DNA from: Arthrobacter sp. zg-Y844
GTDB lineage: Bacteria; Actinomycetota; Actinomycetes; Actinomycetales; Micrococcaceae
Direction: 5' to 3'
NCBI RefSeq assembly: GCF_024385465.1
Contig: NZ_JANFLS010000003.1
Span: 1-64,000, forward strand
DNA: 64,000 nucleotides
Numbering within the stretch: position 1 is the stretch's first letter; each line of letters opens with the position of its first letter. Below are positions 15,223 to 24,231 of the stretch, piece after piece. A program made the position numbers and the translations under genes. A model generated the notes under the pieces. It searched no databases and was not told the origin of the DNA. It was given only the letters and a program-made list of their open reading frames with translations.

Positions 15223-16701
15223 CTAAGGCGTCAAACCAAACGTGTACCCCACGCTGACCCCGGGCTGCGGACCTGCGCCGCCGTGTCCGAAGCCCGCGCT
15301 ACCGGCGGCGCCGTCGTCGTCCCCGGAACCGTCTCCACCTGCACCCAACAGGCTTCGGGTCAGTGCCTCTCCCTGCCCCATCAGCTCCTGCGCCGCTGCG
15401 GCCAGATGGGAATCGCCGGGTTTCTCGCCGGCGTCCACTGCCCGCAGCACCGCGCGGCGCACCAGCTCCCGGGCAAAGGACGCTGTTGCGCCCTCGGACT
15501 GCTCGGCCGCGGCCTGAAGTGCGGCATCGGAGAACACCCCGGCGGGGGCATAGAGTTCCAGCAGCCGGACACGGTTCTCGACGCCGGGCAGCGGGATCCG
15601 GACGGCAAGGTCCACCCGTCCCGGTCTCTGCACCAGTGCCCGTTCGAGGGCCTCGGCGCGGTTGGTGGTCATCAGGAACACGACGTCGGCGTCCGCATCC
15701 AACCCATCCAGGGCATCCAGGACTTCAAAGAGCAGCGGCTGCGGGCCGTGGCCCATGTTGCGGTCCTCGGCCACCAGGTCAATGTCCTCGAGAATCACCA
15801 TGGACGGCGCCATGGCGCGGGCCAGCCGTGCGGCCTCACCCACCAGGTGCAGCGAATTCCCGGCCAGCAGCACCGCCGTCGTACCCACACTGGCACTGAG
15901 CAGGTGGCGAACGGTGTGGGTCTTTCCGGTGCCGGGAGGGCCATAGAGCAGGACGCCGCGTTTCAGGTGCTGTCCATGTTCCCGCAGCACCTCCCGGTTC
16001 GCCGCGATGCCGAGCACATGACGCCGCACGCGTTCGAGCACCTCACCGGGCAGGATCACTTCCTCCGCAGGCAACGACGGGCGGGCGAGGAAGGTGACGC
16101 CGGCGCCCTGCTGGCCGTACGGATCGAAGGCGAAGGAGACAACCTGGCCGCGCAGGATGCTGTTGGTGCGCAGTTCTTCCTGCAGCTCGGCCAGGAAGCC
16201 CACGGACGCTTCACGGTTCCGGCCCAGCACCGCCACGTCCGCTCCCGAGCGTCCGTACTGGGGGTTGGCGGCGCGCTGCAGCACGGCAAGCGGAACACCT
16301 TCATAGGCGAATAACCGCAGCCCCAAAGCCACCACCTCACGGGTGCTCTCCGGCCCCACAGCGAGGTTCACGAAATCGGGCTGGCCGATCCCCACGGGTC
16401 CGTAGCCTTCCAGAACGATGTCGGCCAGGGATTGGTGCTGTCGCTGCTGCCCGCCGCCCACCCCGATGAGCCGGGCCGCCGGATCCCGTCCGGCGATCTT
16501 CTCCAGGGAAATGTCCAAGTCCGCGAACCGGTGAACCGGAACATCCTGCGACACAATCGGCACGTCAGCCGCAGGCACGCCGATATGCTCCGTCAGCACG
16601 TCAAGGATGCGTTCCCTGCCATCGTTTCGCGTCAGATGCTCCCGCGAGAGCTCGATGGCGCGGTTGAAGTTGCTAAGGAATTCCCCCAGTTTTTCATCCA
16701 T
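15223..16701 (-). CDS. AAA+ ATPase (Cdc48/FtsH-like ATPase module)
   Basis: A 492-residue protein with a large N-terminal region (1 to about 215) of unrecognised fold and a classical AAA domain: Walker A GPPGTGKT (254-261), Walker B VILEDIDLV (about 309), sensor-1 in VVFLMTTNRAE, and the arginine-finger-like VQRPGRVDLAVRIP. A Gly/Ala-rich tail follows. No protease domain or membrane helix, so it may remodel protein complexes. The ATG at 16701 is favoured; an in-frame ATG six codons upstream is possible. Partner unknown. Confidence 0.8.
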   Translation of the reverse strand: MDEKLGEFLSNFNRAIELSREHLTRNDGRERILDVLTEHIGVPAADVPIVSQDVPVHRFADLDISLEKIAGRDPAARLIGVGGGQQRQHQSLADIVLEGYGPVGIGQPDFVNLAVGPESTREVVALGLRLFAYEGVPLAVLQRAANPQYGRSGADVAVLGRNREASVGFLAELQEELRTNSILRGQVVSFAFDPYGQQGAGVTFLARPSLPAEEVILPGEVLERVRRHVLGIAANREVLREHGQHLKRGVLLYGPPGTGKTHTVRHLLSASVGTTAVLLAGNSLHLVGEAARLARAMAPSMVILEDIDLVAEDRNMGHGPQPLLFEVLDALDGLDADADVVFLMTTNRAEALERALVQRPGRVDLAVRIPLPGVENRVRLLELYAPAGVFSDAALQAAAEQSEGATASFARELVRRAVLRAVDAGEKPGDSHLAAAAQELMGQGEALTRSLLGAGGDGSGDDDGAAGSAGFGHGGAGPQPGVSVGYTFGLTP

Positions 16702-16728
16702 GCGGGCAGAGCCTAGCACCAGCGCAAA

Positions 16729-16762
16729 AAGGCGGCGCCTCCCATCGGGGAGGCACCGCCTT
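16729..16762 (-). terminator. Rho-independent terminator of the 16787-17296 gene
   Basis: On the minus strand AAGGCGGTGCCTCCCC pairs with GGGAGGCGCCGCCTT (one mismatch) and runs into TTTTTGCGC. It lies between the membrane-protein gene and the AAA ATPase gene, so these two are separate transcripts. Confidence 0.85.
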
Positions 16763-16786
16763 CACTGCACTGCACTGCAGAGGTGG

Positions 16787-17296
16787 CTAGTAAGCCTGGT
16801 TGAGCGCTTTATGCTGCCGGTACTGGCTCATTTCTTTGAAATACGCCGGCGACGGCTTCCGGTACACCATCACCGTGGCCACGACCAGTGCCAGGATTCC
16901 CCACCAGCCCAGCAGGTTAGTGCCGGTGAACAGGGACAGCACTGAAAGACCGGTGTAGACGGCAAGCAGGATCCGCGCCCAGTTATGGCCCTTGCGGATG
17001 AAAATGGCGGCTACCAGAGTGAAAGCGAGGCAGATGACGCCCAGCGCCACCAACAAGACGACGCCTTCGGCAGTGACCGTGTTGCCGTCCGCGTTCGCTA
17101 TGAAGATGCCCGCGGGGACACTCAGCACGGTGAGAGCCACAGTGACCATCAGCAGCACGAAAGCTGAATCAACCTGCTTCGGCCGCTTCGGCGCGACCCC
17201 CGCTGCGGCAGGCCCGGGCACACCCGGGGCTCCGGGATAGGCGTAGGAATTGTAACTGTTGGCGTTGTTGGTGCCCTGCGGCACTTGTTCGGACAT
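16787..17296 (-). CDS. Four-helix membrane protein, unknown function
   Basis: A 169-residue protein with an Asn/Tyr/Pro/Gly-rich N-terminal tail (1-40, including NSYNSYAYPGAPG) and four hydrophobic segments (about 45-65, 75-97, 103-122, 126-142), then a short polar C-terminus. The architecture matches the many actinobacterial DUF4190/DUF4870-like membrane proteins, but no exact family is recognised. Monocistronic, with its own terminator. Confidence 0.65.
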   Translation of the reverse strand: MSEQVPQGTNNANSYNSYAYPGAPGVPGPAAAGVAPKRPKQVDSAFVLLMVTVALTVLSVPAGIFIANADGNTVTAEGVVLLVALGVICLAFTLVAAIFIRKGHNWARILLAVYTGLSVLSLFTGTNLLGWWGILALVVATVMVYRKPSPAYFKEMSQYRQHKALNQAY

Positions 17297-17390
17297 GCTT
17301 CCCCCATAAAGCCGGCTGGTTCCGCGGCGGATTCGCCGCAGTACCTGCCAGCATAGGCGGCGGAGAACGAACTAACGAAAAGCCATACGG

Positions 17391-17436
17391 AAAAGGGGCC
17401 CTGCATCTGCCGAGCGGCAGAGGCAGGGCCCCTTTG
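17391..17436 (-). terminator. Terminator of the nucleoside operon
   Basis: A 14-bp perfect outer stem AAAAGGGGCCCTGC (17391-17404) / GCAGGGCCCCTTTT (17423-17436) encloses an inner TCTGCC/GGCAGA stem. It lies 17 bases after the ribokinase stop on the minus strand; the T run is part of the stem. Confidence 0.85.
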
Positions 17437-17453
17437 GTGGACGGGATAGGTGG

Positions 17454-18368
17454 TCAGTCCGCCATGTCCAACAGCGCCGAATACGAGGACTGCGCACCCT
17501 CGCGGGTAGCGGCCAGGGCGCCGGCGCGCGCCGCAAACTCGGCAGCCTGGACCAACGAATCGCCGGCGGCAAGCCGCGCAGCAGTGCCGGCGGTGAACGC
17601 ATCCCCGCACCCGGTGGTGTCCACCGCGGTTACCCGGGTGGGAGCGACTGCAACAACACGGTCCGCACCGGTAGCGGTGCCGTCCAGTACGACGGCGCCC
17701 TCGCCGCCGAGCGTGATGATGGTGCGGCGCACACCAAGGCGGGACAGGGCGGAGATGACCCGTTCCCAGTCCGACGCCGGATCGGACAGTCCAGTGACCA
17801 GCGCCGCTTCGTGGGCGTTGAGCAGCAGGACATCGGTCAGGGCCAGCAGCTCGGCGGGCACCTCCCGGTAAGGCGAGAGATTCAGCAGCACCTGGGCGCC
17901 GGCGTCGTGCCCGGCCTGCGCCGCGGCAGTCACCGCTTCGAGCGGCACCTCCAGGCTCAGGCAGAGCACTGCGGCGTCGTCGAACAGGTCCGCCGGGAGC
18001 TCGGCGCCGGTGACCGTGCCGTTGGCGCCGGGGGAGACGATGATGGTGTTCTCTCCGGCAGCATCCACCACGATCATGGCTGTGCCCGTTGCGGTGCCGG
18101 TGCGGCGCAGGACGCGGGCGGCGTCTACGCCGGCACCGGCAGCCGCCTCGAGCAGCAGATCCCCGTGCCCGTCCGCCCCCACGGCGCCGAAGAGCCGTAC
18201 CTCGGCACCCAGCAGGGCAGCGGCAGCGGCCTGGTTGGCACTCTTGCCGCCCGGGACAATGACCAGTTCCGAACCGTTCAGGGTTTCCCCGGGGGAGGGG
18301 AAGCGCTCGGTGCGGACGGTCAGGTCGGCATTAAGTGAGCCGACAACTACAACTTTTCCGGCGGACAT
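17454..18368 (-). CDS. rbsK: Ribokinase (PfkB family)
   Basis: A 304-residue PfkB-family sugar kinase, expected to phosphorylate ribose released by the nucleoside hydrolase of the same operon. It opens with VVVGSLNADL, has the substrate-binding GGKSANQAAAAALLGA, and the second PfkB signature DTTGCGDAFTAG near residue 260 with the catalytic Asp. The start at 18368 has a clear AAGGAGAATCCCTGC leader; the open frame reaches further into the MFS gene but is not coding there. A 31-base gap separates it from the MFS gene. Ribokinase is the best call; other PfkB substrates are possible. Confidence 0.88.
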   Translation of the reverse strand: MSAGKVVVVGSLNADLTVRTERFPSPGETLNGSELVIVPGGKSANQAAAAALLGAEVRLFGAVGADGHGDLLLEAAAGAGVDAARVLRRTGTATGTAMIVVDAAGENTIIVSPGANGTVTGAELPADLFDDAAVLCLSLEVPLEAVTAAAQAGHDAGAQVLLNLSPYREVPAELLALTDVLLLNAHEAALVTGLSDPASDWERVISALSRLGVRRTIITLGGEGAVVLDGTATGADRVVAVAPTRVTAVDTTGCGDAFTAGTAARLAAGDSLVQAAEFAARAGALAATREGAQSSYSALLDMAD

Positions 18369-18399
18369 GCAGGGATTCTCCTTGGGTGGCGTGCTGGGA

Positions 18400-19833
18400 T
18401 CAGCGGTGGTCGGTCTCGGCCTCGGCGGCGTCAACCTCGGCGTCGGCGGGCCTCGGGATGAGGAAGGACGTGGCCAGGGCCAGCGCCAGGATGACCAGAC
18501 CGGCAATGATACCGGCGTAGTACCCGGTGGATCCCGCGCCGTCGGCCGGGGTGGCCGCCGTCTTCACCGCGTAGATGACGGCGAAGCTCAGGCCGGCGCC
18601 CAGGTTGAACGCGCCGGCGTTGAGGCCGGGCAGGAAGCCGGGGTTCTCCCGAGGGGAGAGCACGATACCCAGTCCGTTGAGCATGATGTTGCTGATGCCG
18701 GCATAGGTGATGCCGATCAGCACGGACACGCCCAGCAGCCCCAGCCGGGAGTCGCTGCCGACCATCAGGAGCATCAGGGCCAGGGTGATGACGGCGCCGA
18801 TCAGGCCGATCCGCAGCACCTTGCCGTAACCCCAGCTGGCGGCCAGCCGGCCGGCGAGGGGTCCCAGGAGCAGGCCCGCCAGGGCGTACGGCGTAAGGGT
18901 CCACCAGGCGGACTCCTCGGCGCCCATGCCGAAACCGACGACGCCGTCCTGCGCCAGGGCCGGGATGATGCCGTTGATGACGGCAAACACTCCGGTCATG
19001 GTCAGCAGCGTGGTCAGCAGCAGGGCCCAGGTGGAGCGCTGCTTCAGCAGATACGTGGCCACGAGCGGTTGCTCGGTGCGGTTCTCCACCTTCCAGAACG
19101 CCACGAAGGCGAGAACGCCAATGACGATTAGGGCGATCACCAGCAGCCAGTTGGCGTCCGCCAGCTTGCCCGCCTCGTTGAACGCGGTCAGCAGCGTACC
19201 CACGGAGATGACCAGCGGAACAACGCCCACCCAGTCCATCTTTTCCTTCTTTTCGGCCCGGGATTCGGGCGCCAGGAAGAAGAGCAGGGCCGTGGCGACC
19301 GCACCGACAATGGCCATGGCCCAGAAGACGGAGGCGAATCCGTGGTTTTCCGCGAGGTAGCCGCCGGCGACGGCGTCGACCCCGGCAATGCCGCCGTTGA
19401 CGGCGGTGATGACGCCCATCAGGGTGCCGTACAGCCTGGGATCGCGGATCTCCACGCGCAGCATGATCAGCGTCAGCGGAACCACCGGTCCCGAAACGCC
19501 CTGGATCAGCCGGGCGATGAAGAGAACCTCAATGCTCGGGGCGAGGGCTGCCACCACGGAGCCGATGGTCAGGACCACCAGCATCCCGGTGAGGACCTTC
19601 TTGCGGCCGATGATGTCACCGAGCCGGGGCAGGAACAGGGAGAACAGCGCGGCGGCGGTGAAGAACGCCGTCTGCGTCAGTCCGACTGCCGCGGAGGTCG
19701 TTTCCAGTTCCTCCTCGATGCTGACCAAGGCGGGGGAGAGCATGGAAGCGTTGAGCTGGAACGCCACACAGGCGGCCAGCAGGGCGGCCATTAGTGCGCC
19801 GACGTTTACCCGTCGGCGGGCGGTTTCAGTCAC
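18400..19833 (-). CDS. MFS transporter, copy 1 of a tandem pair (probable nucleoside uptake)
   Basis: A 477-residue major facilitator with about 14 hydrophobic segments (DHA2-like topology). Motif A-like GDIIGRKKVL is after the second helix. It is very similar over its whole length to the adjacent upstream transporter (same openings RVxVGALMAALLAACVAFQ), so the pair arose by tandem duplication. Its ATG overlaps the stop of the upstream copy by 4 bases. Lying between nucleoside hydrolase and ribokinase genes, it probably imports nucleosides; this is inference from context only. Confidence 0.85.
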   Translation of the reverse strand: MTETARRRVNVGALMAALLAACVAFQLNASMLSPALVSIEEELETTSAAVGLTQTAFFTAAALFSLFLPRLGDIIGRKKVLTGMLVVLTIGSVVAALAPSIEVLFIARLIQGVSGPVVPLTLIMLRVEIRDPRLYGTLMGVITAVNGGIAGVDAVAGGYLAENHGFASVFWAMAIVGAVATALLFFLAPESRAEKKEKMDWVGVVPLVISVGTLLTAFNEAGKLADANWLLVIALIVIGVLAFVAFWKVENRTEQPLVATYLLKQRSTWALLLTTLLTMTGVFAVINGIIPALAQDGVVGFGMGAEESAWWTLTPYALAGLLLGPLAGRLAASWGYGKVLRIGLIGAVITLALMLLMVGSDSRLGLLGVSVLIGITYAGISNIMLNGLGIVLSPRENPGFLPGLNAGAFNLGAGLSFAVIYAVKTAATPADGAGSTGYYAGIIAGLVILALALATSFLIPRPADAEVDAAEAETDHR

Positions 19834-21284
19834 GAGTTCACCTCGATCTTGGCTCGGCCGGCGGTCGGTTCAGCAGCCGCCGGATCCGCGGTGACAGCAG
19901 GCTTGGGGATCAGGAAGGACGCGGCCAGGGCCAGGCCCAAAATGACCGCGCCGGCAATGATGCCGCCGTAGTAGCCTTCGGTGCCGGATCCGTCCGTAAC
20001 GGTGGTGGCGGTCTTGGCCGCGTAGATCACGGCGAAGCTCAGGCCGGCGCCCAGGTTGAACGCGCCGGCGTTGAGGCCGGGCAGGAAGCCTGGGTTCTCC
20101 TTGGGGGAGAGCATAACGCCGAGGCCGCTGAGCATTACGTTGCCGATGCCGGCGTAGGTGATGCCAACCAGGATGGAAATGGCCAGCAGCCCCAGCCGGG
20201 AATCGCTGCCGACGACCGGGAGCATCAGGGCCAGGGCGATGACCGAGCCGATAGTGCCGATCCGCAGCACCTTGGCGTAACCCCAGGTGCCTGCCAGGCG
20301 GCCGGCAAACGGGCCCACGATGAGGCCTGCGAGGGCGTACGGAGTGATGGTCCACCAGGCGGACTCTTCGGCGCCCATCCCGAAGCCCACGGCACCGTCC
20401 TGCGCCAGGGCCGGGATGATGCCGTTCATGACGGCAAAGACGCCGGTCATGGTCAGCACGGTGGTCAGGAGCAGTGCCCAGGTGGACCGCTGCTTCAGCA
20501 GGTAGGTCGCGATCAGCGGCTGTTCGGTGCGGTTCTCGACCTTCCAGAACACTACGAACGCGATGACTGCAATGACGATCAGGCCAATGACCAGCGGCCA
20601 GTTGGCTTCCGCCAGCTTGCCGGCCTCGTTGAAGCCGGTCAGCAGGGTGCCGACCGAGATGACCAGGGGCACAACGCCCACCCAGTCCATCTTTTCCTTC
20701 TTCTCGGCGCGGGACTCCGGTACGACGGCGATGACGAGGGCGGCGGCAATGACGCCGACGACGGCCATGGACCAGAAGATTGACGCGAAGCCGTGGTTCT
20801 GCGCCAGATAGCCGCCGGCAATGGCATCAACGCCGGCGATGCCGCCGTTGACTGCCGCAATGACACCCATCAGGGTGCCGTAAAGCTTGGGGTCGCGGAT
20901 CTCCACGCGCAGCATGATCATGGACAGCGCAACTGTGGGGCCGGAGACGCCCTGGATCAGCCGGGCCAGGAACAGTACCTCGATGCTCGGTGCGAGGGCG
21001 GCCACCACGGAGCCGATGGTCAGGACCACCAGCATTCCGCCGAGGACCTTCTTGCGGCCGATGATGTCGCCGAGGCGGGGCAGGAACAGGGAGAACAATG
21101 CGGCGGCAGTGAAGAATGCCGTCTGGGTCAGGGCTACGGCAGCCGAAGTGGTGTCCAGCTCCTGCTCGATGGTGAACAGGGCGGGGGAGAGCATGGAGGC
21201 GTTCAGCTGGAACGCCACGCAGGCGGCCAGCAGAGCCGCCATCAGTGCGCCGACGCTCACCCGGCGGCGGGCGGTTTCACTCAC
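19830..21284 (-). CDS. MFS transporter, copy 2 of a tandem pair (probable nucleoside uptake)
   Basis: A 484-residue transporter of the same type as its downstream neighbour, differing mostly in loops and the C-terminal tail (ending KIEVNS). Motif A GDIIGRKKVL is retained. Its start overlaps the nucleoside hydrolase stop by 4 bases (ATGA), and its stop overlaps the next copy by 4 bases, so translation of the operon is coupled throughout. The two copies may have different nucleoside preferences; sequence alone cannot tell. Confidence 0.85.
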   Translation of the reverse strand: MSETARRRVSVGALMAALLAACVAFQLNASMLSPALFTIEQELDTTSAAVALTQTAFFTAAALFSLFLPRLGDIIGRKKVLGGMLVVLTIGSVVAALAPSIEVLFLARLIQGVSGPTVALSMIMLRVEIRDPKLYGTLMGVIAAVNGGIAGVDAIAGGYLAQNHGFASIFWSMAVVGVIAAALVIAVVPESRAEKKEKMDWVGVVPLVISVGTLLTGFNEAGKLAEANWPLVIGLIVIAVIAFVVFWKVENRTEQPLIATYLLKQRSTWALLLTTVLTMTGVFAVMNGIIPALAQDGAVGFGMGAEESAWWTITPYALAGLIVGPFAGRLAGTWGYAKVLRIGTIGSVIALALMLPVVGSDSRLGLLAISILVGITYAGIGNVMLSGLGVMLSPKENPGFLPGLNAGAFNLGAGLSFAVIYAAKTATTVTDGSGTEGYYGGIIAGAVILGLALAASFLIPKPAVTADPAAAEPTAGRAKIEVNS

Positions 21285-22228
21285 AGGTCAACCTCGCCAA
21301 TGCGCTGAAGAGCGTCGACAACCAGGTCCCAGAATTTCCGGTGGTCCAGGTCGACGGCTACGGATGTGTTGCAGTCAGCGGGAGCCGGTGCGCGGAAGTC
21401 CGCCACGGTCATGCCCAGCGTCAGGGTGCCGGTCAGTTCCACGTCCAACGGCACGCGCCGGGTGGTCATGACGGAGGGATCGATGACGTAGGCCACGGCG
21501 CACGGGTCATGCACGGGCGGGAAGTCGAAGCCCTGGGCGTCCTTGTACGCCTCGCCGAAGAACTCGAGCAGTTCACCGACGAACTTGGCCGGCTTGGTAC
21601 CGACGGCGGCGATGCGCTCGGCCACTTCGTCCGTGGCCAGGGCCTGGTGGGTGAGGTCCAGGCCGACCATGGTCAGCGGCCACTTCTCGTTGAAGACGAT
21701 GTGTGCAGCTTCGGGGTCGATCTTGATGTTGAACTCGGCCACGGCGGACCAGTTGCCCACGTGGTAGCCGCCGCCCATCAGGACAACTTCCTTCACCCGT
21801 TCGGCAATGCGCGGTTCCTTGCGCACGGCCATGGCGATGTTGGTCAGGCCGGCGGTGGGAACAAGGGTGACGGTGTTCGGCTCGTGTGCCATGACCGTAT
21901 CGATGATCAGGTCCACCGCGTGGCGGGGATCCAGCTCGAGGGTCGGCTCGGGCAGCTCGGGGCCGTCCATGCCGGAGTCGCCGTGGATGTCCGGGGCGTT
22001 TTCAATGGTGCGGACCAGGGGGCGGTCGCAGCCGGCGGCGAAGGGAATGCCTGTGATATTTGCGACACGGGCAATTGCCAGTGCGTTACGTGTCACCTTC
22101 TCCAGGGTCTGGTTTCCGACGACGGTGGTCACCGCCAGAAGGTCGATCTCCGGGCTGCCGTGTGCCAGCAGCAGGGCGACCGCATCATCATGCCCGGGAT
22201 CGCAATCCAGGATGATTTTGTGGGGCAT
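21281..22228 (-). CDS. Inosine/uridine-preferring nucleoside hydrolase
   Basis: A 315-residue nucleoside hydrolase that cleaves nucleosides to free base plus ribose. The calcium-binding motif DCDPGHDDAVAL (8-19) is intact, as are the VTTVVGNQTLEKVTRNAL block and the C-terminal HDPCAVAYVIDP with its conserved His-Asp. Cytoplasmic, normal length. First gene of a four-gene operon (hydrolase, MFS, MFS, ribokinase), so released ribose can be phosphorylated directly. Confidence 0.92.
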   Translation of the reverse strand: MPHKIILDCDPGHDDAVALLLAHGSPEIDLLAVTTVVGNQTLEKVTRNALAIARVANITGIPFAAGCDRPLVRTIENAPDIHGDSGMDGPELPEPTLELDPRHAVDLIIDTVMAHEPNTVTLVPTAGLTNIAMAVRKEPRIAERVKEVVLMGGGYHVGNWSAVAEFNIKIDPEAAHIVFNEKWPLTMVGLDLTHQALATDEVAERIAAVGTKPAKFVGELLEFFGEAYKDAQGFDFPPVHDPCAVAYVIDPSVMTTRRVPLDVELTGTLTLGMTVADFRAPAPADCNTSVAVDLDHRKFWDLVVDALQRIGEVDL

Positions 22229-22644
22229 TACGTCTCCGCTTCGTTGAGGTTCTAGCTCCGGGACCGCGGTTCCGGCATTTCGGCGCCCACTTCCGGTACT
22301 CCTGCAGCGGCCCGCGGCGGTGCGGACATGGGGGAGTGCCCATCAGGCACCGGAATTAACGATATCGACGTATTGCGGACCACTCCGCCGTGGCTTCTGC
22401 CACGCCCCTGGCAGAGCGCCGGCCCAATTTGCCATCTGCCCGCCAGGAAATTATGCTGTCCGCCGCTCTTTCTCGGGCGGGGCGGTGCGGCAGGCTCCCG
22501 CCTCCCCATCCAGCTTGCCCGAACGGCACGGTCCCCGCCAGACAGGCGCAGCGATTGGGGTTGCCCGCGCCGCCTATCCGCGGGCCCGATGCGGGACGTT
22601 GGTGCGGCCGCCCTGCCCGCGAAGGGCGGGGCGGCCGTGCGTTC
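22229..22644. other. Leader of the nucleoside operon plus terminator region; no gene supported
   Basis: 416 bases between the nucleoside hydrolase start and the small basic protein. No convincing reading frame. It holds a GATATC-centred palindrome (CGATATCG at 22360-22367), which could be an operator for the operon, and at its right end a GC hairpin that belongs to the small gene. No recognised riboswitch. Confidence 0.5.
22605..22637 (-). terminator. GC-rich hairpin after the small basic protein gene
   Basis: A 14-bp stem (CGGCCGCCCTGCCC at 22605-22618 with 22624-22637, one G-T pair) and loop GCGAA, eight bases after the stop of the minus-strand small gene. No T-tract. Its position supports that gene being transcribed. 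Confidence 0.55.
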
Positions 22645-22872
22645 TTACCACCGGACCTTTCGTTCCCGCGGGCCTTGCTTCGTGGTCGCACGGGTGGGCT
22701 TGTGGTCCTTGCCGAGACTCTGCCAGCCGGGCAGGGCGGGCTCCGGAGCGGAGGCAAGCTGCTGTGCGCTCGCCTCGCTCAGCCGCGCTTCGGCCGCCGG
22801 AGCGAGATGGATCCCGACCGGCGGCAGTACGGGCTGTTCGGATTCGGGCTTTTTCTCTTTAGGTGCACGCAT
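22645..22872 (-). CDS. Small basic protein of unknown function (75 aa)
   Basis: A 75-residue protein starting MRAPKEKKPESEQP and ending in a basic tail (TKQGPRERKVRW). The middle is Ala/Ser/Glu-rich and likely helical (APAAEARLSEASAQQLASAP). The ATG at 22872 is chosen because GGAG lies six bases before it; the ATG four codons upstream would contain that ribosome site. A hairpin follows the stop. No family recognised, no membrane segment. It is isolated in an otherwise empty kilobase. Confidence 0.5.
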   Translation of the reverse strand: MRAPKEKKPESEQPVLPPVGIHLAPAAEARLSEASAQQLASAPEPALPGWQSLGKDHKPTRATTKQGPRERKVRW

Positions 22873-23200
22873 GGTGTTCTCCAATGGCTCTTGGCCGTTG
22901 AGGTTATGTCAGGGACACCGTCCGGGCATGCGAAAGCACACCGGTTCTACGGGGAGGCTTTTGCGGGGCAGACGGACGGGCTCGGAGGCAGCGCCTCAAC
23001 AAGCTCTAGTGGATGGTGTCTGCGGTGGGTTTCGAGCGCGCAGCGCTACTCGAATATCAGTGTTCCCATGCGGATGACCATAACAGCGCGGCCGTCCGCG
23101 GGATAGCCCTTTCCCAAAGAACCCGATGCATTAACGACGACGACGGCACCTGAGGCACCGGTGCCGCCGTCGCGCGGTTGAGCGTCGGTCGAGCGAAGGA
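22873..23200. other. Gene-free stretch between small gene and oxidoreductase
   Basis: 328 bases with no supported reading frame. It contains the presumed promoter of the small minus-strand gene on its left and a 12-bp imperfect hairpin (23139-23150 / 23160-23171, one mismatch) that may end the oxidoreductase transcript. Nothing else is seen. Confidence 0.5.
23139..23171 (-). terminator. Weak hairpin after the oxidoreductase gene
   Basis: GACGACGGCACC (23139-23150) pairs with GGTGCCGCCGTC (23160-23171) with one mismatch; loop TGAGGCACC. It lies 30 bases beyond the oxidoreductase stop on the minus strand and has no T-tract. Confidence 0.45.
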
Positions 23201-24130
23201 TCAGAAGGTCAGGACAATCCGGCCGCGCAGGCCGCCGGCCTCCAGCCTGCGGTGCGCTTCGGCAGCCCGGTCGGCGGGCAGGACATCCGCGATCCGCGGG
23301 CTGAGCAGGTCCGCTTCGGCCAACGCCCGCAGCCGGTCCAGCTTCGCGCCGGAGGAGTACTCCTCGCCGACCCGGATCGCCTGCACCGTAATGCCGCGGC
23401 CGGGATCACCGTCCCACCCGCGTACGGTGGCGAACCCGCCGCCGTCGCGCACTGCGCCCACGGCCAGCTCGTTCATCACTGCCGCATCCGCCACGGCGTC
23501 CACGCCGTCGGGGAATAGCCCGCGGACCCGGTCGGCAACGTCGTCGCCGCGTTCCACCACGTAGTCCGCTCCCAGTGCGGTCACGAGCTCCGCGTCCCGC
23601 GGGGAGGCGTCGGCGACAACGGTCAGCCCGGCCTCCTTGGCGAGCTGGATCAGATAGTTGCCGAGGGTGCCGGCTGCACCGGTGATCGCCAGGACCGACC
23701 CTTCGGCAAGGTCCAGCTTCTCCAAGGTCTGCACCGCGGTGAGGCCGTTCATCGGCAGCGTGGCGGCGGCCTCCAGCCCGACCCCGGCCGGGACCCGAGC
23801 GATGGAGTCCGACGGCGCCACCAGGTACTCGGCGTAGGCACCCCGCCGGGCGGCCCGGGGCAGGGCCAGGGCCATGACTTCGTCACCGATCCGCCAGCCG
23901 GCTCCCTCACCCACCTCGTCGATCACGCCGGCGGCGTCCATGCCCGGAATATACGGCGGCTCCTGCCCGCCCATATCCTGGGCTCCGGAGCGCAGGACGG
24001 TGTCTGTGGGGCTGACGGCGGCGGCGCGGACCCGGATGCGAACCTCCCCGGGGCCGGCATGGGGCTCGGGCACGTCGAGGACCTCCAGGACCTCGGGGCC
24101 GCCAAAGGCGCGGATGCCAACAATCTTCAT
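23201..24130 (-). CDS. NADP-dependent zinc-free alcohol dehydrogenase / quinone oxidoreductase
   Basis: A 309-residue medium-chain dehydrogenase/reductase of the quinone-oxidoreductase type. It opens with MKIVGIRAFGGPEVLEV, has the GroES-like fold to about residue 120, and the Rossmann nucleotide motif AITGAAGTLGNYLIQLAK with no zinc-binding cysteines. An ATG seven codons upstream (24151) is an alternative start. Monocistronic, divergent from the Cds1-like gene. Likely substrates are quinones or enones. Confidence 0.85.
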   Translation of the reverse strand: MKIVGIRAFGGPEVLEVLDVPEPHAGPGEVRIRVRAAAVSPTDTVLRSGAQDMGGQEPPYIPGMDAAGVIDEVGEGAGWRIGDEVMALALPRAARRGAYAEYLVAPSDSIARVPAGVGLEAAATLPMNGLTAVQTLEKLDLAEGSVLAITGAAGTLGNYLIQLAKEAGLTVVADASPRDAELVTALGADYVVERGDDVADRVRGLFPDGVDAVADAAVMNELAVGAVRDGGGFATVRGWDGDPGRGITVQAIRVGEEYSSGAKLDRLRALAEADLLSPRIADVLPADRAAEAHRRLEAGGLRGRIVLTF

Positions 24131-24231
24131 GGACTCGACGATATCGACCATCAGGGTGCTGATGAAAATCCCGGGTGCCGGCAGACGGGCGGACAGGCCA
24201 GCAGGTGCCCGACCGAACGTAGGCTTGGAGC

